Assembly: GCF_004365355.1 (NCBI RefSeq)
Contig: NZ_SODP01000003.1
Location: forward strand, 1,178,001-1,242,000
Direction: 5' to 3'
Length of the DNA stretch: 64,000 nucleotides
Source: Kribbella pratensis
GTDB lineage: Bacteria > Actinomycetota > Actinomycetes > Propionibacteriales > Kribbellaceae
Under the pieces are notes generated by a model. It was given only the letters and a program-made list of their open reading frames with translations. It made no database searches and had not been told where the DNA came from. Below, piece after piece: positions 39,752-48,168 of the stretch. Numbering within the stretch: position 1 is the stretch's first letter; each line of letters opens with the position of its first letter. A program made the position numbers and the translations under genes.

Positions 39752-41872
39752 ATGGACGAGCACGGTGGACAGATGGATCACGTCGGGCAGATGGATCACG
39801 GCGGGCACGCGGGCCACGCGGAGCACAGTGAGCACGGTGAGCACAGTGGGCATGGGGCGCACGGGGAGCACGCTGGGCATGGCGGGCACGGGGATCATGC
39901 GGCGCAGTTCAAGGACCGGTTCTGGATCAGCCTGGGGCTGGCGGTGCCGGTGGTCTTCTTCAGCGCGATGTTCGCGGATCTGCTGGGGTATACGCGGCCG
40001 GACTTCCCGGGTGCGGGGCTGATTGCGCCGGTGCTCGGGACGGTGATCTTCGTGTACGGCGGGCAGCCGTTCCTGACGGGTGGTTGGAGCGAGCTGAAGT
40101 CCCGTCGGCCCGGGATGATGCTGCTGATCTCGATGGCGATCACGGTGGCGTTCGTGGCGTCGTGGGTGACGACGCTGAAGCTCGGCGGGTTCGACCTGGA
40201 CTTCTGGTGGGAGCTCGCGCTGCTGATCGTGATCATGCTGCTCGGCCACTGGCTGGAGATGCGGGCGCTCGGTGCCGCATCCGGTGCGCTCGATGCGCTG
40301 GCAGCCTTGCTGCCGGACGCGGCCGAGAAGGTGGTCGACGGCGAGGTCGTCGAGGTGTCGCTGCATGAGTTGCAGGCGGGTGACGTCGTACTCGTCCGGT
40401 CCGGTGGCCGGGTGCCGGCGGACGGGACGGTCGTCGACGGGCAGGCCGAGGTCGACGAATCGATGATCACCGGGGAGTCGCGGCCGGTGTCGCGAGCCGT
40501 GGGCGACGCGGTGGTGGCGGGAACTGTTGCCACCGACAACGCTCTGCGGATCGAGATCACGGCGGTCGGCGATGACACTGCGCTGGCTGGGATCCAGCGG
40601 CTGGTCGCCGAAGCGCAGGCATCCTCGTCGCGTGCGCAGGCGCTGGCTGATCGGGCGGCGGCGTTCTTGTTCTACTTCGCGTCGATCGCCGGGCTGATCA
40701 CATTCGTGGTGTGGGCGTTGCTCGGCAAGGTCGACGAGGCCGTGACGCGGACGGTGACCGTACTGGTGATCGCCTGCCCGCACGCCCTCGGCCTGGCGAT
40801 CCCACTGGTGATCGCGATCTCCACGGAGCGCGCAGCGAAGGCCGGCGTACTCGTGAAGGACCGTCTCGCACTCGAACGGATGCGGACGATCGACGCGGTC
40901 CTGTTCGACAAGACGGGCACGCTGACGAAGGGCGAGCCGGCCGTTACCGGGGTCGCCACGGTCGGAACCGTCTCGCACGATGAGCTGCTGAACCTGGCCG
41001 CCGCGGTCGAGGCGGACAGCGAACACCCGCTGGCAAAGGCCATCGTCCGCGCGCACGCCGATCGGGTACCTGTCGGCGGACGAATGGTCGCGTCGGAGTT
41101 TCGCTCATTGACCGGGCGCGGTGTCCAGGCGGTGGTCGACGGTTCGGAGGTTGCCGTCGGCGGACCGGCGTACTTGCGGGAGAGCGGGTTGGAGGAGCCT
41201 CGCGAGTTGGATGCAGAGGTTGCGGAGTGGAAGACGCGGGGCGCCGCGGTGCTGCATGTCGTGAGGGACGGGCGGGTGCTCGGGGCTGTCGCGCTTGAGG
41301 ATGAGGTGCGGGAGGAGTCTCGGCAGGCGGTGGATGCGTTGCACCGGCGTGGGGTGAAGGTCGCGATGATCACCGGGGATGCGCATCAGGTGGCCGACGC
41401 CGTGGCGAAGGAGCTCGGGATCGACGAGGTGTTCGCCGAGGTGCTGCCGCAGGACAAAGATGCCAAGGTCGCCGAACTGCAGGCCCGCGGACTGAAGGTC
41501 GCCATGGTCGGTGACGGAGTCAACGACGCCCCGGCCCTGGCCCGCGCCGAGGTCGGCATCGCGATCGGCGCCGGCACCGACGTCGCCATCGAATCCGCCG
41601 GCGTCGTCCTCGCCGCCGACGACCCGCGCGCCGTGCTCTCGGTGATCGAGCTGTCCAAGGCCAGCTATCGCAAGATGTGGCAGAACCTCATCTGGGCGAC
41701 CGGCTACAACGTCATCACGGTCCCGCTCGCGGCCGGCGTCCTCGCCTTTGCAGGCATCGTCGTCTCCCCGGCCGTCGGTGCGCTGCTGATGTCGATCTCC
41801 ACAATCGTCGTGGCCCTCAACGCCCAGCTGCTGCGCCGCCTCAACCTCTCACCGGCCCGCCTCGCCGCGTAG
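39752..41872 (+). CDS. copB: Copper-exporting P1B-type ATPase, CopB-like
   Basis: 706-residue heavy-metal ATPase. The N-terminus is His-rich (14 His in the first 49 residues, one at every third position from 16 to 49) instead of a Cys-x-x-Cys HMA domain. The membrane metal site is CPH (VIACPHALGL), the mark of the P1B-3/CopB group. Also seen: actuator MITGESRPV, phosphorylation site DKTGTLTKG, SEHPLAKAIV (HP motif) and GDGVNDAPALARAEVG. Starts at ATG 39752 under a CsoR-type operator; no csoR gene is in the window. Tail-to-tail overlap of 24 bases with tetR. Confidence 0.92.
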   Translation: MDEHGGQMDHVGQMDHGGHAGHAEHSEHGEHSGHGAHGEHAGHGGHGDHAAQFKDRFWISLGLAVPVVFFSAMFADLLGYTRPDFPGAGLIAPVLGTVIFVYGGQPFLTGGWSELKSRRPGMMLLISMAITVAFVASWVTTLKLGGFDLDFWWELALLIVIMLLGHWLEMRALGAASGALDALAALLPDAAEKVVDGEVVEVSLHELQAGDVVLVRSGGRVPADGTVVDGQAEVDESMITGESRPVSRAVGDAVVAGTVATDNALRIEITAVGDDTALAGIQRLVAEAQASSSRAQALADRAAAFLFYFASIAGLITFVVWALLGKVDEAVTRTVTVLVIACPHALGLAIPLVIAISTERAAKAGVLVKDRLALERMRTIDAVLFDKTGTLTKGEPAVTGVATVGTVSHDELLNLAAAVEADSEHPLAKAIVRAHADRVPVGGRMVASEFRSLTGRGVQAVVDGSEVAVGGPAYLRESGLEEPRELDAEVAEWKTRGAAVLHVVRDGRVLGAVALEDEVREESRQAVDALHRRGVKVAMITGDAHQVADAVAKELGIDEVFAEVLPQDKDAKVAELQARGLKVAMVGDGVNDAPALARAEVGIAIGAGTDVAIESAGVVLAADDPRAVLSVIELSKASYRKMWQNLIWATGYNVITVPLAAGVLAFAGIVVSPAVGALLMSISTIVVALNAQLLRRLNLSPARLAA

Positions 41873-42394
41873 TCCGGTCAGCACGACCGCCACCAGGCGC
41901 CGTACCGCAGCCTTCGACGGTACGGCGCCGGCCGCGCCCAGCGCATGCACGCAGTACGTCGCCAGTTCCTTCGGCGGAACGTCGTCGCGTACGTCGATCA
42001 TCAAACCGGCGAGGAATTCGACCAGGTGCTCCTGCGCTCGCGCGACATGCTCCGACCGGTGCAGCGACGCAGCCGGCTCCGACGACGGATGCTCGTGGCA
42101 GATGAACGCATAAGCCTCCAGCACCGCCTCGAGTCGCCCGGTGCCGGTCCAGATCTCGGTGAGGTGCCGCAGATGATCGCCGACCTGCCGCTCGTGCCAT
42201 GCCGTCAGGATCGACTCGACGTCGGGGAAGTACTTGTAGAGCGTCGCCCGGCCGACCCCGGCCCGCTTGGCAACCTCGGACATCGTGACGCCGGTCAACC
42301 CGCGCTCGGCGACCAGCGCGGCGGTCGCATCGAGCGTCGCCGTCCGCACGGCGTGGCGATGCGTCGCGATGCTGTCGTCCCACAACTTCGGCAC
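41849..42394 (-). CDS. TetR-family regulator
   Basis: 181-residue repressor from GTG 42394. Helix-turn-helix is TAALVAERGLTGVTMSEVAKRAGVGRATLYKYFPDVESILTAW, very typical; the ligand domain has little conservation (LEAYAFICHEHPSSEP). Divergent from the DUF2218 gene, with a short palindrome between, so it likely controls itself and DUF2218. Upstream codons in frame give non-conserved sequence overlapping DUF2218 on the other strand, so they are not used. Confidence 0.9.
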   Translation of the reverse strand: MPKLWDDSIATHRHAVRTATLDATAALVAERGLTGVTMSEVAKRAGVGRATLYKYFPDVESILTAWHERQVGDHLRHLTEIWTGTGRLEAVLEAYAFICHEHPSSEPAASLHRSEHVARAQEHLVEFLAGLMIDVRDDVPPKELATYCVHALGAAGAVPSKAAVRRLVAVVLTGLRGEAGR

Positions 42395-42422
42395 GGCGCT
42401 GATCTTACCTGGACATATTGTT

Positions 42423-42440
42423 AGTATGCGAGACACTATG
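42423..42440. promoter_or_regulatory. Divergent tetR/DUF2218 control region
   Basis: The 67-base gap is A/T-rich and contains TAGT...ACTA arms about 9 bases apart within a wider ACATA...TATGT pair. Position between two divergent genes suggests a TetR operator. The exact edges are uncertain. Confidence 0.35.
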
Positions 42441-42461
42441 TATTGAAAAAAGGAGATCGGG

Positions 42462-42767
42462 ATGCCGGTTGTCGAGGGGTACGCCGAGACCGCGCGGGCG
42501 GCGCGGTACGTCGAGCAGTTGAGCAGCCACTTCGGGCACGAGCCGGGTGGGATGAAGGTGCTGGCGAGCGAACCGGGCCAGTTGGTCGTCGACCTCGGCG
42601 GCGCGACCTGGTCCCTTCGCGCCGACCCGGCTGGCCTGACGCTCCGCGTCGAGTCCGCCGATGCGAGCCTGCTGACCCGACTCAGCGCCCGGGTCGCGGA
42701 GCGCGTCGAGCAAATCGGCCGCCGCGACGGACTCACCGTCCACTGGCAGCCGGCGACCAGCTCCTAA
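42462..42767 (+). CDS. DUF2218 protein
   Basis: 101-residue protein of the DUF2218 family: it begins VVEGYAETARAARYVEQLSSHFGHE and contains the variable middle followed by LRVESADASLLTRLSARVAERVEQIGRRDGLTVHW. The family is often linked to siderophore-interacting proteins and metal regulation; function unknown. Strong AAGGAG 6 bases upstream of ATG. Its TAA stop lies inside the first arm of a 16-bp inverted repeat. Confidence 0.85.
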   Translation: MPVVEGYAETARAARYVEQLSSHFGHEPGGMKVLASEPGQLVVDLGGATWSLRADPAGLTLRVESADASLLTRLSARVAERVEQIGRRDGLTVHWQPATSS

Positions 42768-42856
42768 GGACAGGAGGTAGTGGCTGCGGAGCGCACCTAG
42801 CGGCTGGTCTCCAGCGTGCCGAGTGCCACCGAGGGCCGACACCTCCTGTCCTTAGG
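42763..42856. repeat. 94-bp stem-loop with 16-bp perfect arms
   Basis: CCTAAGGACAGGAGGT (42763-42778) and its exact complement (42841-42856) flank a 62-base interior that holds a second stem GTGGC/GCCAC. One arm contains a perfect Shine-Dalgarno sequence and the other the anti-Shine-Dalgarno ACCTCCT. It lies between convergent DUF2218 and DUF305 genes. Confidence 0.75.
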
Positions 42857-42862
42857 GCGGTT

Positions 42863-43435
42863 TCAGCTGCCGAGCAGCCGTCGCATGGTCGTGATCTCGC
42901 TGGTCTGGGCGGTGTCGATCTTCTTCGCCAGAGCGATGGCGGCAGGGTCCTTGCCGGTGGTCTGCTCGGTCTTCGCCATGGCGACCGCGCCTTGGTGGTG
43001 CTCGATCATCTTCTGCATCCACATCCGGTCGAACCTCGAGCCGGACGCCTTGGACAGCTCGGCCAGCTCGTCGGCGCCCATCATGCCCGCCATGCTGTGA
43101 CCGCTGTGTTCACCGGGCGTCGGGACCGGCCTGCCCCACGCGGCCAGCCATCCGGACAGCTGCTTGATCTCCGGGTCCTGGGCGGCCTTGATCGCGGTCG
43201 CCAGGTTCTTCACCTCCGCGGTCGTTGCCTTCCGCAACGCCAGGTCGGCCATCTCGACGGCCTGCTGGTGGTGCGGGATCATCTGGCTCGCGAACGTGGC
43301 GTCCGCGTCGTTGAACGCGGCGGCTGCCGACGTCGAAGGCGACGTACCCGGACTGTCCGAGCCGCAGGCGGTCACGCCGAACACGGCAACAAGAAGAGCG
43401 GCCGAAGCCGCGGTCGTACGGTAGACGTGCGTCAT
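42863..43435 (-). CDS. DUF305 lipoprotein
   Basis: 190-residue exported protein: lipobox VTAC after a hydrophobic signal, a Ser/Ala/Thr spacer, then two DUF305 repeats with metal-like His/Met clusters (QMIPHHQQAVEMADL and WMQKMIEHHQGAVAMA) and a Met/His-rich loop GEHSGHSMAGMMGADEL. DUF305 proteins are often in copper-resistance loci. ATG 43435 starts MTHVYRTTAASAALL; longer frames are unsupported. Confidence 0.9.
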   Translation of the reverse strand: MTHVYRTTAASAALLVAVFGVTACGSDSPGTSPSTSAAAAFNDADATFASQMIPHHQQAVEMADLALRKATTAEVKNLATAIKAAQDPEIKQLSGWLAAWGRPVPTPGEHSGHSMAGMMGADELAELSKASGSRFDRMWMQKMIEHHQGAVAMAKTEQTTGKDPAAIALAKKIDTAQTSEITTMRRLLGS

Positions 43436-43490
43436 CACAATCCTTGGGTGTGTGTAGAAATCAGGTACGGGGAAACAGGCGCACGTCGGC

Positions 43491-43871
43491 CTATATCCGC
43501 AGTACACCCAAGGAGGAGAAATCCATCGTCGGTGGAGACCGCTCACCTGCTGCCGGCCGCTCGAGCACCGACGGCAGCGCTACTGCTCGCCACACCAGCA
43601 GGCTGCGAAGCCCCAGCAGCAACGCCAGCAGCAGGACGAGCCCGGTCAGAACTGCGAGGCAGGCGCTGCCCATGTCGTGCATCTCGTCGGCCGGGGCTAC
43701 GTGCACTCCGGCCGGCTGAGCGTGCGCCATCACCATCGGCGCGTCGGGCTTGGCCATGGCCGCATCGTGGTGGGAGGTGAGGCCGTGCATCGCGAAGACC
43801 CCGGCGACTACCGTGAGTACGCCGAGTACACCGAGCAGTCGCGCTCCGCGTTCGTGTGTGCGACCAGGCAT
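43491..43871 (-). CDS. DUF6153 membrane protein
   Basis: 126 residues from ATG 43871. First helix GARLLGVLGVLTVVAGVFAMHGL carries the DUF6153 motif FAMHGL; a His/Met-rich loop (SHHDAAM, VMAHAQ, HVAP, DEMHDMG) follows, then a second helix CLAVLTGLVLLLALLLGL. The His and Met residues suggest metal handling outside the membrane. TACTCT lies 7 bases before the ATG, likely leaderless. In the same direction as DUF305 with a 55-base gap, so probably an operon. Confidence 0.8.
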   Translation of the reverse strand: MPGRTHERGARLLGVLGVLTVVAGVFAMHGLTSHHDAAMAKPDAPMVMAHAQPAGVHVAPADEMHDMGSACLAVLTGLVLLLALLLGLRSLLVWRAVALPSVLERPAAGERSPPTMDFSSLGVLRI

Positions 43872-43993
43872 CCCGACAAGAGTAGCGAGCTGGGCTGGTT
43901 GCACAGCCAGCACCCGCCGAGTGTGCACACTGGACGGTGAGACCGCCCGCCGGGAGTCGTACGTTCGGTGAAATCCCAGGGCTGGAGGTTTCG

Positions 43994-45346
43994 ATGGCCG
44001 GTACATCTGTAGGTGCGGACGATTACGCGCTCGCCCGCGTCCCGGAAAACGCGCGGTACTCCTGGTGGTCTGTCGCGACCCAGCGGTTCGGGCAGATCTC
44101 GGCGCTGAGTCAGTTCCTGCTCGGCGCGACGCTCGGGTTCGGGATGAGCTTCTGGACCGCGTTCTGGGCGCTCACGCTCGGCGCGGTGATCCTCGAACTC
44201 GTCGCGATCCTGATCGGGGTCATCGGCGCCCGCGAGGGTCTGCAGACGTCGGTGATCGCACGCTGGACCGGGTTCGGCCAGGCCGGCTCGTCGCTGATCG
44301 GGCTCGCGATCGGGATCAGTCTGATCGGGTGGTTCGGGATCCAGTCCGCGGTGTCGGCGGCCGGTCTCAGCCAGCTGATCGGCGTACTCCCGACCTGGGG
44401 CTGGTCGCTCGTCTTCGGTCTCGCGGTGACGCTCGTCGTACTGCGTGGCTTCCACTCGATGGCCTGGGTCGCGTATGTGACGGTCCCGGCGTTCCTGGTC
44501 CTGGTCGGCTGGTCGATCATCAGCGAGCTGTCCGACCACAGCTTCGGCTCGCTGGTGAACTCCGCGCCACCCGGTCCACATCTGAGCCTGCTGGAGGGTA
44601 CGACGCTCGTCGCGGGCGGATTCATCGTCGGGGCGGTGATCACGCCGGACATGACCCGCTTCAACCGCAGCGTCGGCGACGTCGTCAAGCAGACCGTCCT
44701 CGGCATCACGCTCGGCGAGTACGTGATCGGCCTGGTCGGCGTGCTGCTCGCTCACGCGGTCGGTTCGGCGAACGTGATCACGATCGTCACCTCGTCGGTC
44801 GGCTGGGTCGGCACGCTGGTGATCATCCTCGGCACGATCAAGATCAACGACTGGAACCTGTACAGCTCCGGCCTCGGCATCGTGAACTTCATCGGCACCG
44901 TCTTCGGCCGGCACGTCAACCGGGCCGTGGTCACGCTGGTCGTCGGCATCCTCGGCAGCGTGCTCGCGGCCGGCGGGATCCTGGACAAGTTCACCGAGTT
45001 CCTGACCGTGCTCGGCGTCGCGTTCCCGCCGATCGCCGGGATCATGGTCGCGGAGTACTTCGTGGTGAAGCGCTGGCGCCCCGACCTGGACGCGACCAGA
45101 GCCGCGGGCACCCTGCCCGCGACCGCGCCGACCTGGGTACCGGCCACGATCGTGATCTGGATCGGCGCGGCCCTGATCGGCAAGTACGTCGGCTGGGGAC
45201 TGCCCAGCATCAACTCGCTCGTCGTCGGCTTCCTGGCGTACGTCGTGGCGGGCAGGCTCGGTCTGATCCGGGGCGTCGGGACCAGCCGCACCATGGACAG
45301 CGAGCCGACTGAGATCAGCACCGTCGTACAACCTGGGAGGATCTGA
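43994..45346 (+). CDS. NCS1-family nucleobase/hydantoin permease
   Basis: 450-residue, 12-helix secondary transporter of the nucleobase:cation symporter-1 family (CodB/PucI/Mhp1 relatives). Family signs: RYSWWSVATQRFGQISALSQF, LGATLGFGMSFW, WFGIQSAVSAAGLSQL, GFIVGAVITPDMTRFNRS and NDWNLYSSGLGIVNF. ATG 43994 has GGAGGT 5 bases upstream. It heads an operon with HyuA and DUF917 proteins, so the cargo is probably a hydantoin, thiohydantoin or related ring compound, by inference. Confidence 0.9.
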   Translation: MAGTSVGADDYALARVPENARYSWWSVATQRFGQISALSQFLLGATLGFGMSFWTAFWALTLGAVILELVAILIGVIGAREGLQTSVIARWTGFGQAGSSLIGLAIGISLIGWFGIQSAVSAAGLSQLIGVLPTWGWSLVFGLAVTLVVLRGFHSMAWVAYVTVPAFLVLVGWSIISELSDHSFGSLVNSAPPGPHLSLLEGTTLVAGGFIVGAVITPDMTRFNRSVGDVVKQTVLGITLGEYVIGLVGVLLAHAVGSANVITIVTSSVGWVGTLVIILGTIKINDWNLYSSGLGIVNFIGTVFGRHVNRAVVTLVVGILGSVLAAGGILDKFTEFLTVLGVAFPPIAGIMVAEYFVVKRWRPDLDATRAAGTLPATAPTWVPATIVIWIGAALIGKYVGWGLPSINSLVVGFLAYVVAGRLGLIRGVGTSRTMDSEPTEISTVVQPGRI

Positions 45347-46906
45347 ATGCGTATCGGCATCGATGTCGGTGGCACCAACACCGACGCCGTGCTGCTCGAC
45401 GGGACGAGCGTGCTGGCCGCGAACAAATCGGCGACCAGCGCGGACGTCACGGCAGGCATCATCGACACCCTCGACCGGCTGCAGGCGGAGCGATCCTTCG
45501 ACCCGGCGCAGGTGCAGGCCGTGATGATCGGCACCACGCACTTCATCAACGCTCTTGTCGAGGCGAGGCGGCTGGCCCCGACGGCGGCACTCCGCCTCGG
45601 GCTGCCCGCCACCGCGTCGCTGCCGCCGCTGGTCGACTGGCCGGAGCGGCTGGTCGAGGCGATCAGCGGGCGCAGCTACCTGGCGCACGGCGGGCACGAG
45701 TTCGACGGCCGGCACATCGCTGAGCTGGACGAGGACGAGCTGCGCCGGCATGCGGGCGACATGGTGGAGCACGGCGTCCGGTCGGTGGCGATCTCGTCGG
45801 TGTTCTCGCCGGTGAGCAACGAGTTCGAACTGCGCGCGGCGGAGATCCTGCGCTCCGAGCTCGGTGACGACGTGGCGATCTCGCTGTCGCACGAGATCGG
45901 CCGGATCGGCCTGCTGGAGCGGGAGAACGCGACGATCATCAACGCCGCGCTCCGCGAGCTGGCCGCGAGCATCGTCGACGGACTCTCCGGTGCGGTCGCC
46001 GGCCACGGCATCTCCGCGCCGCTGTACCTGAGCCAGAACGACGGCACCTTGATGGACGTCGACTTCGCCCGCCGGTACCCGGTCGCCACGTTCGCGTCCG
46101 GTCCGACGAACTCGATGCGCGGTGCGGCGCTGCTGTCCGGCCTCGACACCTGCGCAGTCGTCGACGTCGGCGGCACGACGAGCGATGTCGGCGTACTGAC
46201 GCACGGCTTCCCGCGCGAGGCGACCACCGAGGTCGATGTCGCCGGGGTGCGGACGAACTTCCGGATGCCCGACGTGCTCAGCATCGGGATCGGCGGCGGC
46301 AGCTTGGTGGCCTCGGGCAACGATGTGGTGACGGTCGGGCCGCGGTCGGTGGGCTACCGCCTGACCGAGGAGGCGTTGGTCTTCGGCGGTAAGACGCTGA
46401 CGGCAACGGACATCGCGGTCGCGGCCGGCCGGGCCGAGGTCGGTGACACTTCGGCGGTCTCCGAGCTGGATCCGACGCTGGTGAAGGCGGCTCTGGCTCG
46501 GGTGGCGGCGGACATCGCGGACGCGGTCGAGCGGATGCGCACGTCGCCCGACCCGCTGCCGGTGGTGGCTGTCGGCGGTGGATCGATCCTGCTGCCGGAC
46601 GATCTGCCCGGCAGCCTCGCGGTCCATCGGCCGGATCACTTCGCGGTCGCGAACGCGATCGGGGCGGCGATCGCGCAGGTCGGCGGCGAGGTCGACCGGG
46701 TGTACGCGATCGATCCCGGCCGCCGTGACGCCGTGGTGGACGAGGCGCGCCAGGAGGCGATCGACCGTGCGATCGCGGCTGGCGCCGACCCTGCGGCCGT
46801 GCGGATCGTGGACTTCGACGAGGTGCCGATCCCGTACCTGCCCGGCAACGCGACCCGCATCCGCTGCAAGGCCGTCGGCGACCTGCGCCTCGGGGAGGCA
46901 TCATGA
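45347..46906 (+). CDS. Hydantoinase/oxoprolinase A-family ATPase
   Basis: 519-residue member of the HyuA/acetone carboxylase beta family, which couples ATP use to opening or activation of hydantoin-like rings. N-terminal actin-like phosphate loop RIGIDVGGTNTDAVLLDG, MIGTTHFINAL, then AVVDVGGTTSDVGVLTHGFPREA and VLSIGIGGGSLV. ATG 45347 directly follows the permease TGA. No HyuB subunit is present; the partner proteins are DUF917 family members, as in other HyuA/DUF917 loci. The C-terminus has RIVDFDEVPIPYLPGNA, shared with that branch. Confidence 0.9.
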   Translation: MRIGIDVGGTNTDAVLLDGTSVLAANKSATSADVTAGIIDTLDRLQAERSFDPAQVQAVMIGTTHFINALVEARRLAPTAALRLGLPATASLPPLVDWPERLVEAISGRSYLAHGGHEFDGRHIAELDEDELRRHAGDMVEHGVRSVAISSVFSPVSNEFELRAAEILRSELGDDVAISLSHEIGRIGLLERENATIINAALRELAASIVDGLSGAVAGHGISAPLYLSQNDGTLMDVDFARRYPVATFASGPTNSMRGAALLSGLDTCAVVDVGGTTSDVGVLTHGFPREATTEVDVAGVRTNFRMPDVLSIGIGGGSLVASGNDVVTVGPRSVGYRLTEEALVFGGKTLTATDIAVAAGRAEVGDTSAVSELDPTLVKAALARVAADIADAVERMRTSPDPLPVVAVGGGSILLPDDLPGSLAVHRPDHFAVANAIGAAIAQVGGEVDRVYAIDPGRRDAVVDEARQEAIDRAIAAGADPAAVRIVDFDEVPIPYLPGNATRIRCKAVGDLRLGEAS

Positions 46907-47022
46907 GCGCCGCCATCCCGCCATACCAAACGGTTTGGTATGGCGGCGGCGATGGAGCTCCATACCAAACGGTTTGGTATGGCGCCGGTGGCCTCCGAGC
47001 TGGGGTGGAGTGGTGGCGATGA
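46903..47022 (+). CDS. Possible 39-codon coupled frame made of repeats
   Basis: ATG 46903 overlaps the hyuA stop (ATGA) after GGGGAGG; its TGA at 47020-47022 overlaps the ATG of the next DUF917 gene (ATGA). The peptide contains PYQTVWYG twice, spelled by two copies of a palindrome, and ends GVEWWR. It may be a real small protein, a coupling device, or a repeat insertion that kept the frame open. No homologue is known to me. Confidence 0.35.
   Translation: MSAAIPPYQTVWYGGGDGAPYQTVWYGAGGLRAGVEWWR
46918..46946. repeat. Dispersed palindrome, copy 1 (29 bp)
   Basis: Perfect palindrome with one central G: arm CCGCCATACCAAAC and its complement. Core is identical to copy 2 at 46960-46982 and similar to a third copy at 57188. 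Confidence 0.85.
46960..46982. repeat. Dispersed palindrome, copy 2 (23 bp)
   Basis: Arm CCATACCAAAC, central G, complementary arm; identical core to copy 1, 39 bases apart by centre. Confidence 0.85.
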
Positions 47023-48092
47023 AGCTTCGTGCTGAGGACCTGGGGTCCCTGGCCCGCGGTGCCGCTGTGCTGGGCACCGGGGGCGGAGGGGATCCGCACA
47101 TCGGGAAGCTGCTCGCGCAGCAGGCCGTGCGTGAACACGGGCCGGTGGAGATCGTTGCTGTCGGCGACCTTCCGGACGATGCCTGTGTGTTGCCGGTGGC
47201 AATGATGGGCGCGCCGACGGTGATGGTGGAGAAGCTGCCGTCCGCGGACCAGATCTCGGTCGCGGTGCAGACCCTGGCGAAGTACGTCGGGAAGACGCCG
47301 ACCCACCTCGCCTGTATCGAGGCCGGCGGGGTCAACTCGACCGTCCCGGTGATCGCCGCCGCGCAGCTCGGGCTGCCGCTGGTGGACGGGGACGGGATGG
47401 GCCGCGCGTTCCCCGAACTGCAGATGGTGCTTCCGACGCTCGCCGGGATCGAGGCGACCCCGATGTCGATCGTCGACGAGAAGGGCAACCGCGGCGTCTT
47501 CGACACGGTCACCAACGAATGGGCCGAACGGCTGGCCCGCTCGGCGACGATCGACATGGGGTGTTCGGCGATCGTCTCGCTGTACGCAATGACGGGCGCC
47601 GAGATCCGCGGCGCGTTTGTCGCCGGGACGCTCAGCAAGTGCGTCACGATCGGCCGGGCGATCGAGCGGGCCCAGCGTGAGCACGCCGACCCGGTCGCGG
47701 CGGTCGTCGGCGAGCTCGGCGGACGGCTCTTGCACGTCGGCAAGGTCGTCGACGTACAACGCCGTACGACGACCGGCTTCGCCCGCGGCGATGCGACTGT
47801 CGACGGGCTGGACGCGTCGCACGGTCGGGTGATGGTGCTGCGCTTCCAGAACGAGCATCTGGTTGCGGAGCTGGAAGGTACGGCGGTTGCCACCACGCCG
47901 GACCTGATCATCGTGCTGGACACCGAGACCGGCGAACCGATCACCACCGAGGCGCTGCGGTACGGCCACCGGGTCAGCGTGCTGGCCGCCCCGGCGGACG
48001 AACGCTGGCACTCTCCGGAAGGCATCGAGCTGGTCGGCCCGCGGTACTTCGGCTACGACCTCGACCCGATCCGCGCGCTGGAGACCGTATGA
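47019..48092 (+). CDS. DUF917 protein, paralogue 1
   Basis: 357-residue DUF917 (S-methyl thiohydantoin desulfurase-like) protein. Family motifs: LARGAAVLGTGGGGDPHIGKLL near the N-terminus, GAPTVMVEKLPS, IEAGGVNSTVPV, DGDGMGRAFPELQM, AMTGAEIRGAFVAGTLS and the C-terminal half with TTPDLIIVLDTETGEPITTEALRYG. ATG 47019 has GGTGGAG 8 bases upstream. Closest in the window to paralogue 2. The substrate is a presumed ring compound brought in by the permease. Confidence 0.9.
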   Translation: MKLRAEDLGSLARGAAVLGTGGGGDPHIGKLLAQQAVREHGPVEIVAVGDLPDDACVLPVAMMGAPTVMVEKLPSADQISVAVQTLAKYVGKTPTHLACIEAGGVNSTVPVIAAAQLGLPLVDGDGMGRAFPELQMVLPTLAGIEATPMSIVDEKGNRGVFDTVTNEWAERLARSATIDMGCSAIVSLYAMTGAEIRGAFVAGTLSKCVTIGRAIERAQREHADPVAAVVGELGGRLLHVGKVVDVQRRTTTGFARGDATVDGLDASHGRVMVLRFQNEHLVAELEGTAVATTPDLIIVLDTETGEPITTEALRYGHRVSVLAAPADERWHSPEGIELVGPRYFGYDLDPIRALETV

Positions 48093-48168
48093 CCGAGCGG
48101 AGCGAGGGAATCAAAAAGCACGGTGCGATTCGTGCCTCATGTCCGCCCGGAGCGAAGCGAGGACGAAC

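Noticed and set aside
42778..42799. A six-codon frame GTG-TAG after AGGAGGT inside the stem-loop
   Set aside because: Only one base separates the ribosome site from the GTG, too close for initiation.
43808..46639. A 943-codon minus-strand frame across the permease and HyuA genes
   Set aside because: Antisense shadow: charged low-complexity product, overlaps two well-supported genes.
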